64,000 nucleotides of DNA, from NCBI RefSeq assembly GCF_031458235.1, contig NZ_JAVDYB010000001.1, positions 8,643,001-8,707,000 on the forward strand. Reading direction: 5' to 3'. The translations under genes were made by a program, and so were the position numbers. The notes beneath the pieces were generated by a model. It was not told where the DNA came from. It ran no database searches and saw only the letters and a list, made by a program, of their open reading frames with translations. This document shows, piece after piece, positions 53,220 to 62,284 of the stretch. Each line of letters opens with the position of its first letter. Position 1 is the stretch's first letter. The stretch comes from Catenuloplanes atrovinosus (GTDB lineage: Bacteria > Actinomycetota > Actinomycetes > Mycobacteriales > Micromonosporaceae).

Positions 53220-56200
53220 GTGCAGTCAGAAGTGGACCTCCTCGCGCCCGAGTACCCGTGCCCCTGGTGCGGCACGACCGCCACGCTGGCCGGCGGCTGC
53301 CCCGGCTGCGGCCGCGCGCCCAACCCGGTCGCGGCCGAGGTCATCGGGCTGGACGGGCGGATCGCCGCGCTCGCGCCGCTGGTCGAGACCGCGCGCGCCG
53401 AGCTGGAGTCGGCGCGCCGCGTCTACGATGAGCGGTCCCGGAGCCTGCGCGGCCTCCAGGACCGGCGCAACGGGCTGCTGGCGCGCATCCACGCGGAGCG
53501 GGTGACGGTACCGGCCGGTCCGGAGACTCCGGCGGCTCCGACGCCGCCGGAGCGGCCGTCGCGTCCCGAGACGTCCACCCGGACCGTGCAGAACGTGCTG
53601 TTCATCCTGGGTGGGCTGCTGCTCGGCACCGCCGCGATCGTCTTCACCACGATCGCGTGGGCCACGTTCGGGCTGGCCGGCCGCGCCGCGATCCTCGCCA
53701 CCGTCACCGCGCTCACGCTGGCCGCGCCGCTGGTGGCGCTGCGCCGGAAGCTGACCGCGACCGCGGAGACGTTCGCCGCGCTGGGTCTGCTGCTGATCCT
53801 GCTCGACGGGTACGCGGCCTGGTACGTGAACCTGCTCGGCGTCGCCGCGCTCGACCCGGAGCGGTACGCGGGCGTGGTCGCGCTGGTCGCCGCGCTGGTC
53901 GCCGCCGGCTACGGCTGGGCGACCGGGCTCACCGGCCCGCGCCTGGCCGCGATGCTGCTGGCCCAGCCGGTGCTGCCGCTGGTCCTGCCCCGCACCGGCG
54001 CCTACGGCACCGCGCTCGTGCTGGCCGGCGTGGCCGCGATCGACCTGGCCGCGGCGCGCTTCCCGGTGCCGGTCCGGCCCGCGGCGCGCACGGACGACCC
54101 GGCGGTACGCGGGGGACTGCGCACGCTCGCCTGGGTGCTGTTCGGCGGCTGGCTCGTCGCCGCGTCCGCCGCCGCGCTGTTCGCGCTGGTCCCCGAGGAC
54201 GGTGTGCCCGCGATCGTCGCGCCGACCGCGCTGCTCGCCGTGGGCCTGCTGCTGGTCGTGGCCTCGCTGGTGGCCGGCGTGGCCCGCCTCCAGGCCGTGG
54301 CGTCCGGCGTCCTGGTGGTGCTGGTCGCGATCGCGGCCACCCGGCCCGCGGTCGAGTACGGCGACCGGTTCTGGCTGGTCACCGGCACCGCCGTGCTGAC
54401 CGTGCTCGGGCTGGCGGTGTGGCTGGTGCTGCCGCGCCTGCCGGAGCCGATCCGGCCCGGCCCGCGCACCGGCGCGCTGATCGTGCTCTGCGGCACGTAC
54501 CTGGCGCTGGCGACGGTGACCGCGGTCGCGGTGCTGGTCACGATCGCGCAGGCGGGAGAGACCGGCCGGATCGACGCGATGATGGACTGGCAGGTGCCGC
54601 TCGCGCTGGTCACGCTGCCGCTGGTGATCGCGCCGCTGCTGGGCTGGTACACGCCCCGCGTCTTCGTCCCGGCCAACGCCGAGGCGCCCCCGGCACCGGC
54701 CACCGGCAAGCCCTGGCGCTGGGGCGGCGGCTGGCGCGGCTGGCACGACCCGGTGATCGTCGCCGCGGCGATGGGCGTGGTGTCGCTGCCGGTCGGGTTC
54801 ACGATGCCGATGGCGGCCGCCGCCGCGCTGGACCTGGCGGCCGGCGCGGTCCTGCTGCTCACGGCCGCGCGCGAGCGGTTCGCCCGGTCCGTGGTGGTCC
54901 GGTCGGTGGCGGGCGCGTCGCTGGTCCTGGTCGCGCTGGCGATGTCGGCGGGCCGGCCGCGGATCTTCGCGGTGCTGCTGCCGGCCGCGGTGCTGCTCGG
55001 CGTGGCGGTCGCGCTGACGGCGTACCGGCGGAATCCCCGCCTCGGACGTCTGACGCTGGGGGTGGCGTTGACCGCCGTGCCGTTCGCCGCGGTGGCGGTG
55101 CTGGCCGGCACGTCGAACCGCGTCGGCGACCCGCTGTGGGGCGACGCCGCGGCCTCGGCCGCGTCCCGGCTGGCGTTCGCGGCCGGCGCGGTGGTGCTGG
55201 TCGCGACGGCCGCGGTGCGGCGCTGGTGGCCGGCCTATCTCGGCGCGGCGACGGTCGCGTCCGGGCTCGTCGTGATTTACGTCGGCCTGCCGCCGGACGC
55301 CGGGCGCGACCCGCGTGAGCTGTACGCGGCCGGCGCACTGCTGCTGACCGCCGTGGCGGCCTACGCCTTCACCGCCGAATGGGGCCGGGCGCTGCTCGCC
55401 CTCACCGGCCTGCCGCTGGCCGGCGCCGTGCTGCTGCACGCCGGGGACGCGATCCTCACGGTCGTGGTCGCGCCCTACACCTGGCTCGGCCGCGGCTGGT
55501 CCGAGCGGCCCACCGGCACCGGCCTCTCGCCCGACGCGCTGACGCTGCCCACCTGGAGCCAGGCGGTCGCGGTCGCGCTGCTGGTTCCGGTGGTGTTCCT
55601 GGCCGTGCTGACCGCCGGCCGCACCCGCCGCTGGGCGCTGCTCGGCGCCGCCGCGACCGCCGCGCTCACCCTGCTGACCGGCCTGGCCGCGGCCGGCGCA
55701 CCGTGGCCCGCCATCCCGGCCGTCGCGCTCACGGCCGGACTCGCGGCGCTGCTCGCCGCCGCCTGGGTGCCGAGGAGCGCGGCGCTGCTCGTACCCGTGG
55801 GAATCGTCTTGAAGGGCGCCGGACTCGCCGGCGCGTCACCGCGGCCGGCCACCACGCTGGCCGCGCTCGGCCTGTCCCTGATCGTGGGCGTGGTGATCGG
55901 CGTGACCGGCCGCGGCCTGCGGTCCCGGCTGAGCGGCTGGCTCGGCGCGGTGCTGGCCGCGGTCGCGCTCGCCGGCACCACCGGCGCCGCCGCCGACCTG
56001 CCGCTGCGCGTCACCGCGCTGGCCGTCCTGGGCGTCGCCGTGGCCGCGCTGGCGCTCGGCGCGCTGCTGCGCCGCCCACGCCCGGCCGAGGCCACCGCGG
56101 TCGAGGTGGCCGCGCACGCCACCGCCGTGGTCGCGTTCCTGCTGGTCCTCGGCGTCGACCTGCGGTACGCCGCCGTCGTCGCGCTGCTGTGGAGCATCGC

Positions 56201-56735
56201 GCTCGGCGTCCGCGCGATCCCCGGCCCGTGGCGGTGGGCGCTCGGCCTGATCGCCGCCGGCTGGCTGCTGACCGCCTGGTGGCTGCTGCTCGGCTCGACC
56301 GGCATCGGCGTCTGGGAGGCTTACACGCTGCCCACCGCGCTGGTCGCCGCCGTGGTCGGCCTGCTCGCCGCGCGCGCCCGCCCCGCGCTGAGCAGCTGGC
56401 GCGCGTACACCGTGTGCCTGGTCGCCGCCCTGCTCCCCAGCCTCGCCGCCGTCCTGCTCGGCGACGCCTCCTGGCAACGCCGCCTGCTCCTCGGCCTCGG
56501 CGCGATCGCCCTGGTCCTCGGCGGCTCCATCCGCCGCCGCCAGTCCCCGGTCATCCTCGGCGGCGGCACCCTGCTCGTCCTCTCCGTCACCGAGGTCGCC
56601 CGCGTCTGGGACCTGCTGCCCCGCTGGCTCCCGTTCGCGATCGGCGGCCTCGTCCTGCTCACGCTCGCCATCACCTACGAACGGCGCCTCCGCGACCTCA
56701 CCCGCCTGCGCGCCGCGGTCGACCGGATGACCTGA
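53220..56735 (+). CDS. Giant polytopic membrane protein with N-terminal zinc ribbon (SCO7613-like)
   Basis: The 1171-residue protein has an N-terminal zinc ribbon (CPWCGTTATLAGGCPGCG, two CxxC pairs), a coiled coil (ELESARRVYDERSRSLRGL) and about thirty hydrophobic helices from residue 120 to the end. A short basic loop follows. This layout matches actinobacterial SCO7613-type membrane proteins of unknown role. The GTG start at 53220 has ACAGGA upstream. There is no catalytic motif. Composition is extremely Ala/Leu/Val-rich. Confidence 0.85.
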   Translation: MQSEVDLLAPEYPCPWCGTTATLAGGCPGCGRAPNPVAAEVIGLDGRIAALAPLVETARAELESARRVYDERSRSLRGLQDRRNGLLARIHAERVTVPAGPETPAAPTPPERPSRPETSTRTVQNVLFILGGLLLGTAAIVFTTIAWATFGLAGRAAILATVTALTLAAPLVALRRKLTATAETFAALGLLLILLDGYAAWYVNLLGVAALDPERYAGVVALVAALVAAGYGWATGLTGPRLAAMLLAQPVLPLVLPRTGAYGTALVLAGVAAIDLAAARFPVPVRPAARTDDPAVRGGLRTLAWVLFGGWLVAASAAALFALVPEDGVPAIVAPTALLAVGLLLVVASLVAGVARLQAVASGVLVVLVAIAATRPAVEYGDRFWLVTGTAVLTVLGLAVWLVLPRLPEPIRPGPRTGALIVLCGTYLALATVTAVAVLVTIAQAGETGRIDAMMDWQVPLALVTLPLVIAPLLGWYTPRVFVPANAEAPPAPATGKPWRWGGGWRGWHDPVIVAAAMGVVSLPVGFTMPMAAAAALDLAAGAVLLLTAARERFARSVVVRSVAGASLVLVALAMSAGRPRIFAVLLPAAVLLGVAVALTAYRRNPRLGRLTLGVALTAVPFAAVAVLAGTSNRVGDPLWGDAAASAASRLAFAAGAVVLVATAAVRRWWPAYLGAATVASGLVVIYVGLPPDAGRDPRELYAAGALLLTAVAAYAFTAEWGRALLALTGLPLAGAVLLHAGDAILTVVVAPYTWLGRGWSERPTGTGLSPDALTLPTWSQAVAVALLVPVVFLAVLTAGRTRRWALLGAAATAALTLLTGLAAAGAPWPAIPAVALTAGLAALLAAAWVPRSAALLVPVGIVLKGAGLAGASPRPATTLAALGLSLIVGVVIGVTGRGLRSRLSGWLGAVLAAVALAGTTGAAADLPLRVTALAVLGVAVAALALGALLRRPRPAEATAVEVAAHATAVVAFLLVLGVDLRYAAVVALLWSIALGVRAIPGPWRWALGLIAAGWLLTAWWLLLGSTGIGVWEAYTLPTALVAAVVGLLAARARPALSSWRAYTVCLVAALLPSLAAVLLGDASWQRRLLLGLGAIALVLGGSIRRRQSPVILGGGTLLVLSVTEVARVWDLLPRWLPFAIGGLVLLTLAITYERRLRDLTRLRAAVDRMT

Positions 56736-56921
56736 CCACCCTTACGTCACCCGCTCCCGGGGGCGCACCCCGCGCTTTCGGCGGCCGGCAGGGACCCTGC
56801 CGCGGCTTCGCCCGCGCGGCGCACCCCGCTGGAACGACGCGGCCTAGCGGTAGTGGGGATTGCGGCTCGCTGCACGAGCCGCAATCGCCCAGGTGGCGGT
56901 CCGCCGTAGTGGTACCAGCTG

Positions 56922-57329
56922 TTACGGGTAGCTCGGGTACGGGTATGACTGCCAGTTGTTGCAGTACCAGCTATACGGGTCCCAGCGGGCTCCGTAGGCG
57001 GCGTAGTAGTCGCTGCCGTGCTGATCGCGGCACGCCCGGTCCACGTCGATGCCGTGGTTCGGCCCGTTGATGAACTCGTGGTAGTTCGCTGCGCATCGCC
57101 AGCCGTAGACGTCGGCGCCGCCGGCGATCCAGGCGATCTGGCCCCCGCCGTGCTGCGTCTGACAGGCGCGATGCATGTCGATTCCGGGGAAATCGGCGAA
57201 GGCTGGGGCGGCACCGGTGCCGGCGAGGGCGGTGCCGGCGATCAGTGCGACGCCCATCATGGCGAGGCGCCGCCGAAGCCCGTGTGACCGCCGTGCGGGT
57301 GTGCGAGTGGCGAACGTCGAGGTCCGCAT
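56922..57329 (-). CDS. Small secreted protein with two Cys/His-containing repeats
   Basis: The 135-residue exported protein has a signal peptide (cleavage after APAFA, about residue 45) and a mature part with two copies of the pattern GID(M/V)xRACxxQHG, then Y/D.W.C, about 40 residues apart (first at DFPGIDMHRACQTQHGGG, second at NHGIDVDRACRDQHGSD). Each repeat has one Cys pair that could form a disulfide. The start at 57329 has GGGAG 8 bases before. Such repeats recur in secreted actinobacterial proteins of unknown role. Confidence 0.75.
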   Translation of the reverse strand: MRTSTFATRTPARRSHGLRRRLAMMGVALIAGTALAGTGAAPAFADFPGIDMHRACQTQHGGGQIAWIAGGADVYGWRCAANYHEFINGPNHGIDVDRACRDQHGSDYYAAYGARWDPYSWYCNNWQSYPYPSYP

Positions 57330-57521
57330 GAACCAACTCCCTTCCCGGCCAGTGTTCATCGCCCACTGGCCCCGACTGGGTTCCTTGGTGGACAGGACGA
57401 CTGGCGGATGGCCGTGGTTCACATCGATGCGATGCGAAATCACGCGTGCGGGATCTGGTCGCCGCCGCGCAGCTCAAGCGCGGCGCGGCCCGCGCGGTGG
57501 AATCTCGGACGCAGCCCCGCG

Positions 57522-58670
57522 TCAGGAGCGGGGCACCACCCGGAGGCTCATCGTCGGCGCGTCGGTGAGGACCGAGACCGGGTCCGAGACGCCGCCCGAG
57601 CTCCAGTTGCGAGCCCGCCCCACGTGGACGCCCGGGTACAGCTCGACCAGGTCCGTCGGGTCGAGGGCGCGGGTCTTGCGCTTGATGATGAGCCGGTCGT
57701 CCTCGTCCATGCTGCCGCCGGGACGGATGCCGGTGCCGTTGGTGCTGACGTCGGTGACCGACAGCTCCCCGCCCCGCAGGTCGAAGCGCACGTGCGCGCG
57801 GCTGATCCACTTGCGGGCCTCGTCGGAGAGCCACTGGCCGAGCATGATGCCGTTGTCGGGGGCGCGGCCGACCTCGAGCGGCTCGTTCTCGACCACCACG
57901 AAGCGCTGGCGGACCACGCCGCCGACGCGGATGGCGAGGGCCTCGGCGGCCGGGCGCGGGCCGGCGTCGGAGAGGCGGGCGCCGTGCCGGGGGCAGGTCG
58001 GGGCGCCGTTGCGGAGCGTGGGCGGCGGCTGGGCGCCGGGGCGCGACTCCTGCTCGGGCTGGCGGAGGTCGGCGAAGAAGCTGTCGCCGCCGTCCGCGCC
58101 GCCGAAGCTGGCGCACGGGCTCTCCGGGCAGCGCCACATGCGGCTCATCAGCCGTACGCCGGCCTGGGACGGAGCTCCGGGCGAGGCCTGGCCGCCGCCG
58201 ACGCGCGCGACGAGCGCGGCGCCGCCGTGGCCGACGACCGGCGCGACCACCCGGCCGGGGTCACCGATCCACGGGTACGACCCGCGGAAGCCCTCGAACC
58301 GGTCGCGGCTGAGCACCGGCAGGCCGAGGATGTCCGCGACCTCGAGGACCCGGTCGTTCATCTGCGGCACCACCTCGACGACCCCGTCGTCGGCCCAGCG
58401 CCGCGCGACCATCCGCTCGTTGGAGGTGAGGTCGGCGTCGGAGAGCAGCGCGCGGGGGAGCACCACGTAGACGGGTACGTCCTCCTCGGCGAGCTGGCGG
58501 CCGAGCGCGTCGACGACCATGCCGAGGCGCAGCATGCTCGCCGGTCTGCCCTGGTCGAGGTCCTGGTAGCGGACGACCTCGGACAGGTCGAGCACGGCAC
58601 GCGCCATCGCCGGATCGACGCACAACCGCCGCTCGATCGCGTCGAGCACCTTGCTGGTCTCGAATCTCAC
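57522..58670 (-). CDS. PIN/NYN-like domain protein with C-terminal FHA domain
   Basis: In this 382-residue protein the N-terminal 150 residues (VLDLSEVVRYQDLD, VVDALGRQLAEEDVPVYVVLP, LLSDADLTSNERMVARRWADDG, VLSRDRFEGFRGSYPWI) resemble a PIN/NYN-type nuclease fold with several Asp residues. The middle is poorly conserved with scattered Cys (CPESPC, CPRHGARL; possibly a zinc site). The C-terminal FHA domain at about 255-350 (VGRAPDNGIML, ISRAHVRF, STNGTGI) binds phosphothreonine. GTG 58670 has GGGAGG 8 bases before. The kinase it reads is unknown; the Pkn at 49454 is one candidate. Confidence 0.78.
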   Translation of the reverse strand: MRFETSKVLDAIERRLCVDPAMARAVLDLSEVVRYQDLDQGRPASMLRLGMVVDALGRQLAEEDVPVYVVLPRALLSDADLTSNERMVARRWADDGVVEVVPQMNDRVLEVADILGLPVLSRDRFEGFRGSYPWIGDPGRVVAPVVGHGGAALVARVGGGQASPGAPSQAGVRLMSRMWRCPESPCASFGGADGGDSFFADLRQPEQESRPGAQPPPTLRNGAPTCPRHGARLSDAGPRPAAEALAIRVGGVVRQRFVVVENEPLEVGRAPDNGIMLGQWLSDEARKWISRAHVRFDLRGGELSVTDVSTNGTGIRPGGSMDEDDRLIIKRKTRALDPTDLVELYPGVHVGRARNWSSGGVSDPVSVLTDAPTMSLRVVPRS

Positions 58671-58729
58671 GCTGCAACCTCCCGCCCAGGGTGCCCATAT
58701 CATGCACCGAGCACCCGGCGGGGTGAAAG

Positions 58730-59032
58730 CTAGCCCTGGTCCAGCACCCGGGCGACGATCTCGTCGATGTGACCGGCCAGCGTGATGTCACGCTCGGTGA
58801 CGCCGCCGTCGGAATGCGTGGTGAGGCGGAACGTGACCGTACGCCAGCGGATGTCGATGTCCGGGTGGTGGTCCAGCTCCTCGGCGATCTTGGCGACGTC
58901 GACCACCGCGACCACGCCGGCCGGGAAGCTCGGGAACTCCACGGTCCGCACGATCACCTCCTGATCGCCGATCCAGCCCGTGAGCTGCGCGAGTGCCTTG
59001 CCTACCGCTGCGTCGTCCAGCAACTGCGCCAT
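58730..59032 (-). CDS. Pterin-4a-carbinolamine dehydratase
   Basis: This 100-residue protein removes water from 4a-hydroxy-tetrahydrobiopterin, or serves as a related pterin protein. The signature His55-His56-Pro-Asp (ELDHHPDIDIRW) and His73 (LTTHSDGGVTERD) are present, and the length is normal. It lies upstream of the PIN/FHA gene on the same strand, 59 bases apart. Confidence 0.93.
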   Translation of the reverse strand: MAQLLDDAAVGKALAQLTGWIGDQEVIVRTVEFPSFPAGVVAVVDVAKIAEELDHHPDIDIRWRTVTFRLTTHSDGGVTERDITLAGHIDEIVARVLDQG

Positions 59033-59151
59033 GGCTCGACCCTAACCGGCCTGCGCGTCGTTTGCTGGGAGACGAGCGCGGGGAAAGACAGTGTGGACGC
59101 GCCGTGGCGTCCCTTTCGGGGACGCGGGCCGGAGACAGGAGGACAGACCTG

Positions 59152-59949
59152 ATGGACCGCCGGATTCTGTGGGTTCCGGGCGTGGCCGTCGCGGGCGCGC
59201 TCGCGCTGGGCGGCTGTGCGGAGAACGGGGAGCCCACGCTCACCCTGCCGTCGGTCGCGGTGACGCCCACCGCCGTGACCACGACCGTGCCGCCGAGCGC
59301 GGCGGACACCGCGCTGGCCGCGTCGACGCAGGCGCTCGGCACGACCAGCTACAAGACGACGATGACGATCGGTGACGCGGTCTCGGTGACCGGGCAGATA
59401 GACCCGGCGAAGGAGACCGGCGACACCACCACGCGGCTGACCGGCGCCAACGGCGGGGACATCACGATCCAGACCCGGCTGATCGGTACGGACGCGTGGG
59501 CCAAGGTCACCGGCCTGGGCGAGGCGCTGCCGGCCGGCTGGATGCACCTGGACACGCAGAAGGCGTCCGGCACCGACAACTTCACCATCTCGCCCGGCCA
59601 GACCGACCCGGCCAAGGCGGCGAAGTTCATCGCGGCCAGCGCGGACGTGCAGCAGACCGGCCCGAACGGCTTCAGCGGCACGGTCGACCTGACCAAGGTC
59701 GCCGGCGTGACCGGGCTGGGCAGCGTGACGCTCGGTAACGGCACGTCGCAGAAGGTGCCGTTCACGGCCACCACGGACGCGCAGGGCCGGCTGTCGAACC
59801 TGACCGTGGACCTGCAGAAGGTGTCGCCGGAGGCGGCGGGCCCGCTGAAGATCGACTACACCGACTACGGTACGCCGGTGACCGTGCAGCCGCCCGCTCC
59901 GGCCGAGGTGACGGAGGCGCCGGAGGAGCTGTACAACCCGTTCGGCTGA
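59152..59949 (+). CDS. LppX/LprG-like secreted lipoprotein
   Basis: The 265-residue protein has a lipobox (ALALGGC) after a short basic leader and a Thr-rich linker, then a beta-sheet domain with the feel of LppX/LprG/LolA-type lipid carriers (TALAASTQALGTTSYKTTMTI). AGGAGG lies 9 bases before the ATG. It is divergent from the carbinolamine dehydratase and convergent with rocD. Lipid-carrier function is inferred from fold resemblance. Confidence 0.8.
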   Translation: MDRRILWVPGVAVAGALALGGCAENGEPTLTLPSVAVTPTAVTTTVPPSAADTALAASTQALGTTSYKTTMTIGDAVSVTGQIDPAKETGDTTTRLTGANGGDITIQTRLIGTDAWAKVTGLGEALPAGWMHLDTQKASGTDNFTISPGQTDPAKAAKFIAASADVQQTGPNGFSGTVDLTKVAGVTGLGSVTLGNGTSQKVPFTATTDAQGRLSNLTVDLQKVSPEAAGPLKIDYTDYGTPVTVQPPAPAEVTEAPEELYNPFG

Positions 59950-59960
59950 GCAAGGCGTGA

Positions 59961-59990
59961 CAAAGGGGCCGCTGTTCGGCGGCCCCTTTG
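59961..59990. terminator. Terminator after the lipoprotein gene
   Basis: A 12-bp stem (CAAAGGGGCCGC with its complement) and 6-base loop, 11 bases after the stop and ending CCCTTTG, can serve the convergent rocD side too. Confidence 0.85.
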
Positions 59991-60004
59991 CCGTGGGCGC
60001 GATC

Positions 60005-61225
60005 TCAGGGGGAGCTGAGGATCGCGCCCAGCCGGCCGAGCGCGAAGTCGATGTCGTCCTCGGTGACCGTGAGCGGCGGCGCCAGCCGGATCGTGGAGCC
60101 GTGCGTGTCCTTGACCAGCACGCCCTGCTCCATCAGCAGCTCGCAGGCGCGACGGCCGGTCATCAGCGCGGGGTCGATGTCCACGCCGGCCCAGAGGCCG
60201 CGTCCGCGTACCGCGACGACGCCCTTGCCGATCAGCGCGGTGAGCCCGGCGTGCAGGCGCTCGCCGAGCGCGGCGGACCGGCGCTGGAACTCGCCGGTGG
60301 CCAGCAGGTTCACCACCTCGGTGGCGACCGCACAGGCCAGCGGGTTGCCGCCGAACGTGGAGCCGTGCTCGCCCGGGCGCAGCACGCCGAGCACGTCGCG
60401 ACGGCCGGCGACCGCGGAGACCGGCACGATGCCGCCGCCGAGCGCCTTGCCGAGCAGGTACAGGTCGGGGCGGACGCCCTCGTGGTCGCAGGCGAACGTG
60501 CTGCCGGTACGCCCCAGCCCGGACTGGATCTCGTCCGCCACGAACAGCACGTTCCGGTCCGTGCAGAGCGCGCGCACGCCGGTGAGGTAGCCGGGCGGCG
60601 GCACCAGCACGCCGGCCTCGCCCTGGATCGGCTCGATCAGCACCGCGACCGTGTCCTCGGTGATCGCCTCGGCCATCGCGGCCAGGTCCCCGTACGGCAC
60701 GACCGTGAATCCCGGCGTGTACGGCCCGAAGTCGTTCCGCGCGTCGGGATCGGTGGAGAAGCTGACGATCGTGGTGGTGCGCCCGTGGAAGTTCCCGTCC
60801 GCGACCACGATGGTGGCCCGCCCGGCCGGCACGCCCTTGACCCGGTAACCCCACGCGCGGGACACCTTGATCGCGGTCTCCACCGCCTCGGCGCCGGTGT
60901 TCATCGGCAGCACCAGGTCCTGGTGGCACAGCTCGGCCAGGCCCTGGCAGAACGCGGCGAACCGGTCGTGCACGAACGCGCGGCTGGTCAGCGTGAGCCG
61001 GTCCAGCTGCGCGTGCGCGGCCGCGATCAGCGCGGGGTGCCGGTGCCCGAAGTTCAGCGCGGAGTACCCGGCCAGGCAGTCCAGGTAGCGGCGCCCGTCG
61101 ACGTCCGTCACCCAGGCGCCCTCGGCCGCCGCGATGACCACCGGCAGCGGGTGGTAGTTGTGCGAGGTCCACCGCTCCGCGTCCGCGAGCGCCTTCGGCG
61201 TCAGCGTGAGGTCGTCGATGATCAT
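60005..61225 (-). CDS. rocD: Ornithine aminotransferase
   Basis: RocD transfers the delta-amino group of ornithine to 2-oxoglutarate. The 406-residue PLP-dependent class III enzyme contains MNTGAEAVETAIKVSR, NFHGRTTTIVS, EPIQGEAGVLVPP, ADEIQSGLGRTG and the cofactor Lys in LLGKALGGG. The start at 61225 is one base after the ddaH stop, so the two are coupled. It is the second step after ddaH and arginine/ornithine metabolism. Confidence 0.96.
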   Translation of the reverse strand: MIIDDLTLTPKALADAERWTSHNYHPLPVVIAAAEGAWVTDVDGRRYLDCLAGYSALNFGHRHPALIAAAHAQLDRLTLTSRAFVHDRFAAFCQGLAELCHQDLVLPMNTGAEAVETAIKVSRAWGYRVKGVPAGRATIVVADGNFHGRTTTIVSFSTDPDARNDFGPYTPGFTVVPYGDLAAMAEAITEDTVAVLIEPIQGEAGVLVPPPGYLTGVRALCTDRNVLFVADEIQSGLGRTGSTFACDHEGVRPDLYLLGKALGGGIVPVSAVAGRRDVLGVLRPGEHGSTFGGNPLACAVATEVVNLLATGEFQRRSAALGERLHAGLTALIGKGVVAVRGRGLWAGVDIDPALMTGRRACELLMEQGVLVKDTHGSTIRLAPPLTVTEDDIDFALGRLGAILSSP

Positions 61226-61226
61226 C

Positions 61227-62030
61227 TCAGGCTCCCGCGCGGATCTCGAGGGTGCAGCACTTCGGGCCGCCGCCGGCCTTGCGCAGCTCGGACAGGTCCA
61301 CCCCGATCGGCGTGAAACCGCGGTCCGCCAGCTGCTGGGCGAGGTTCCCGGCCTGCGTCGGGAGCACCACGTTGCGGCCGTCGCTGACCGCGTTCAGGCC
61401 GAGCACCGCGGCGTCGTCCGCGCCGGCCAGGATCGCGTCCGGGAAGAGGCGGCGCAGCACCTCGCGGCTGCCGGGCGTGAACGCCTCCGGCAGGTACGCG
61501 ACCGTGCGCTCGTCCAGCACGCAGAGCGCGGTGTCCAGGTGGTAGAAGTTCGGGTCGACGAGCTGGAGCGAGATCACCGGCCGGCGCAGCACCTCCTGCG
61601 CCTGCAGGTGCGACTCGTGCGCGGTGCGGAAGCCGGTGCCGGCCAGCAGCACGTCGCCGGCGAGCAGGATGTCGCCCTCGCCCTCGTTGACCGCCTTCGC
61701 CTCGACCACGTCGAAGCCGGCGCGGCGGAACCAGTTCGCGTACGCCGGGCCCTCGTCGGCCCGCTCCGGGTCCCGGAACTGCACGGCCAGCACGGTGCCG
61801 TCGACCACGGTGGCGCCGTTCGCGGCGAACACCATGTCGGGCAGGCCGGGCAGCGGGTCGATCTCCTCGACCGTGTGCCCGAGATCGGTGTAGACCTGCC
61901 GCAGCGCGGTCCACTGCCGGACGGCCAGCTCCGTGTCGTACGGCGCGGTCGGGTCCATCCACGGGTTGATCGTGTACTCGACGGCGAAGTACGTCGGGCG
62001 GCACATGAGGTAGCGCCGATGCGAGAACAT
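61227..62030 (-). CDS. ddaH: Dimethylargininase (DDAH) / arginine deiminase-related enzyme
   Basis: The enzyme hydrolyses dimethylarginine (or arginine) to citrulline and an amine. The 267-residue guanidino-modifying enzyme has PDMVFAANGATVVDG, EGEGDILLAGD, the YHLDTALCVLDE catalytic His and GGGPKCCTLE with the catalytic Cys. It is directly followed by rocD. The two together convert arginine-type substrates toward glutamate semialdehyde. The upstream 8-bp inverted repeat may bind an AsnC/ArgR-type regulator. Confidence 0.93.
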   Translation of the reverse strand: MFSHRRYLMCRPTYFAVEYTINPWMDPTAPYDTELAVRQWTALRQVYTDLGHTVEEIDPLPGLPDMVFAANGATVVDGTVLAVQFRDPERADEGPAYANWFRRAGFDVVEAKAVNEGEGDILLAGDVLLAGTGFRTAHESHLQAQEVLRRPVISLQLVDPNFYHLDTALCVLDERTVAYLPEAFTPGSREVLRRLFPDAILAGADDAAVLGLNAVSDGRNVVLPTQAGNLAQQLADRGFTPIGVDLSELRKAGGGPKCCTLEIRAGA

Positions 62031-62105
62031 GGGCTGCGGCTCCTGGTCGAGGGGGAGGGTCTCTCACCTCGAACGGTATTGCCGCTGCCGTTTTCCGATC
62101 CACCG

Positions 62106-62181
62106 ATAACGCTTGCGTCCGACGTTGATTCGTTGCGTTGATCCGCCCCTGGGCGGTGAAACGTTGCGCAGACAGCGTTAT
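62106..62181. promoter_or_regulatory. Inverted repeat upstream of ddaH-rocD
   Basis: ATAACGCT (62106-62113) and its exact complement AGCGTTAT (62174-62181) lie 60 bases apart in the ddaH upstream gap, with ACGTT and CGTTGCG blocks between them. The distance suggests two half-sites bound by a looping regulator such as AsnC/Lrp. Confidence 0.4.
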
Positions 62182-62284
62182 GGGGGCGGTGAACCACCGC
62201 CCCCAAGCCATGGCGCCGGGCGAACCGCCCTTGTGCCCCGGTGCCCGAGCGAACCGCTCCGGGCGCCTGCCTTACATATGCCCG

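Noticed and set aside
56757-56850. Possible third copy of the dispersed repeat (GCCGGCAGGGACC region).
   Set aside because: Only short GC-rich words are shared with 23825-23897; the order and spacing do not match.
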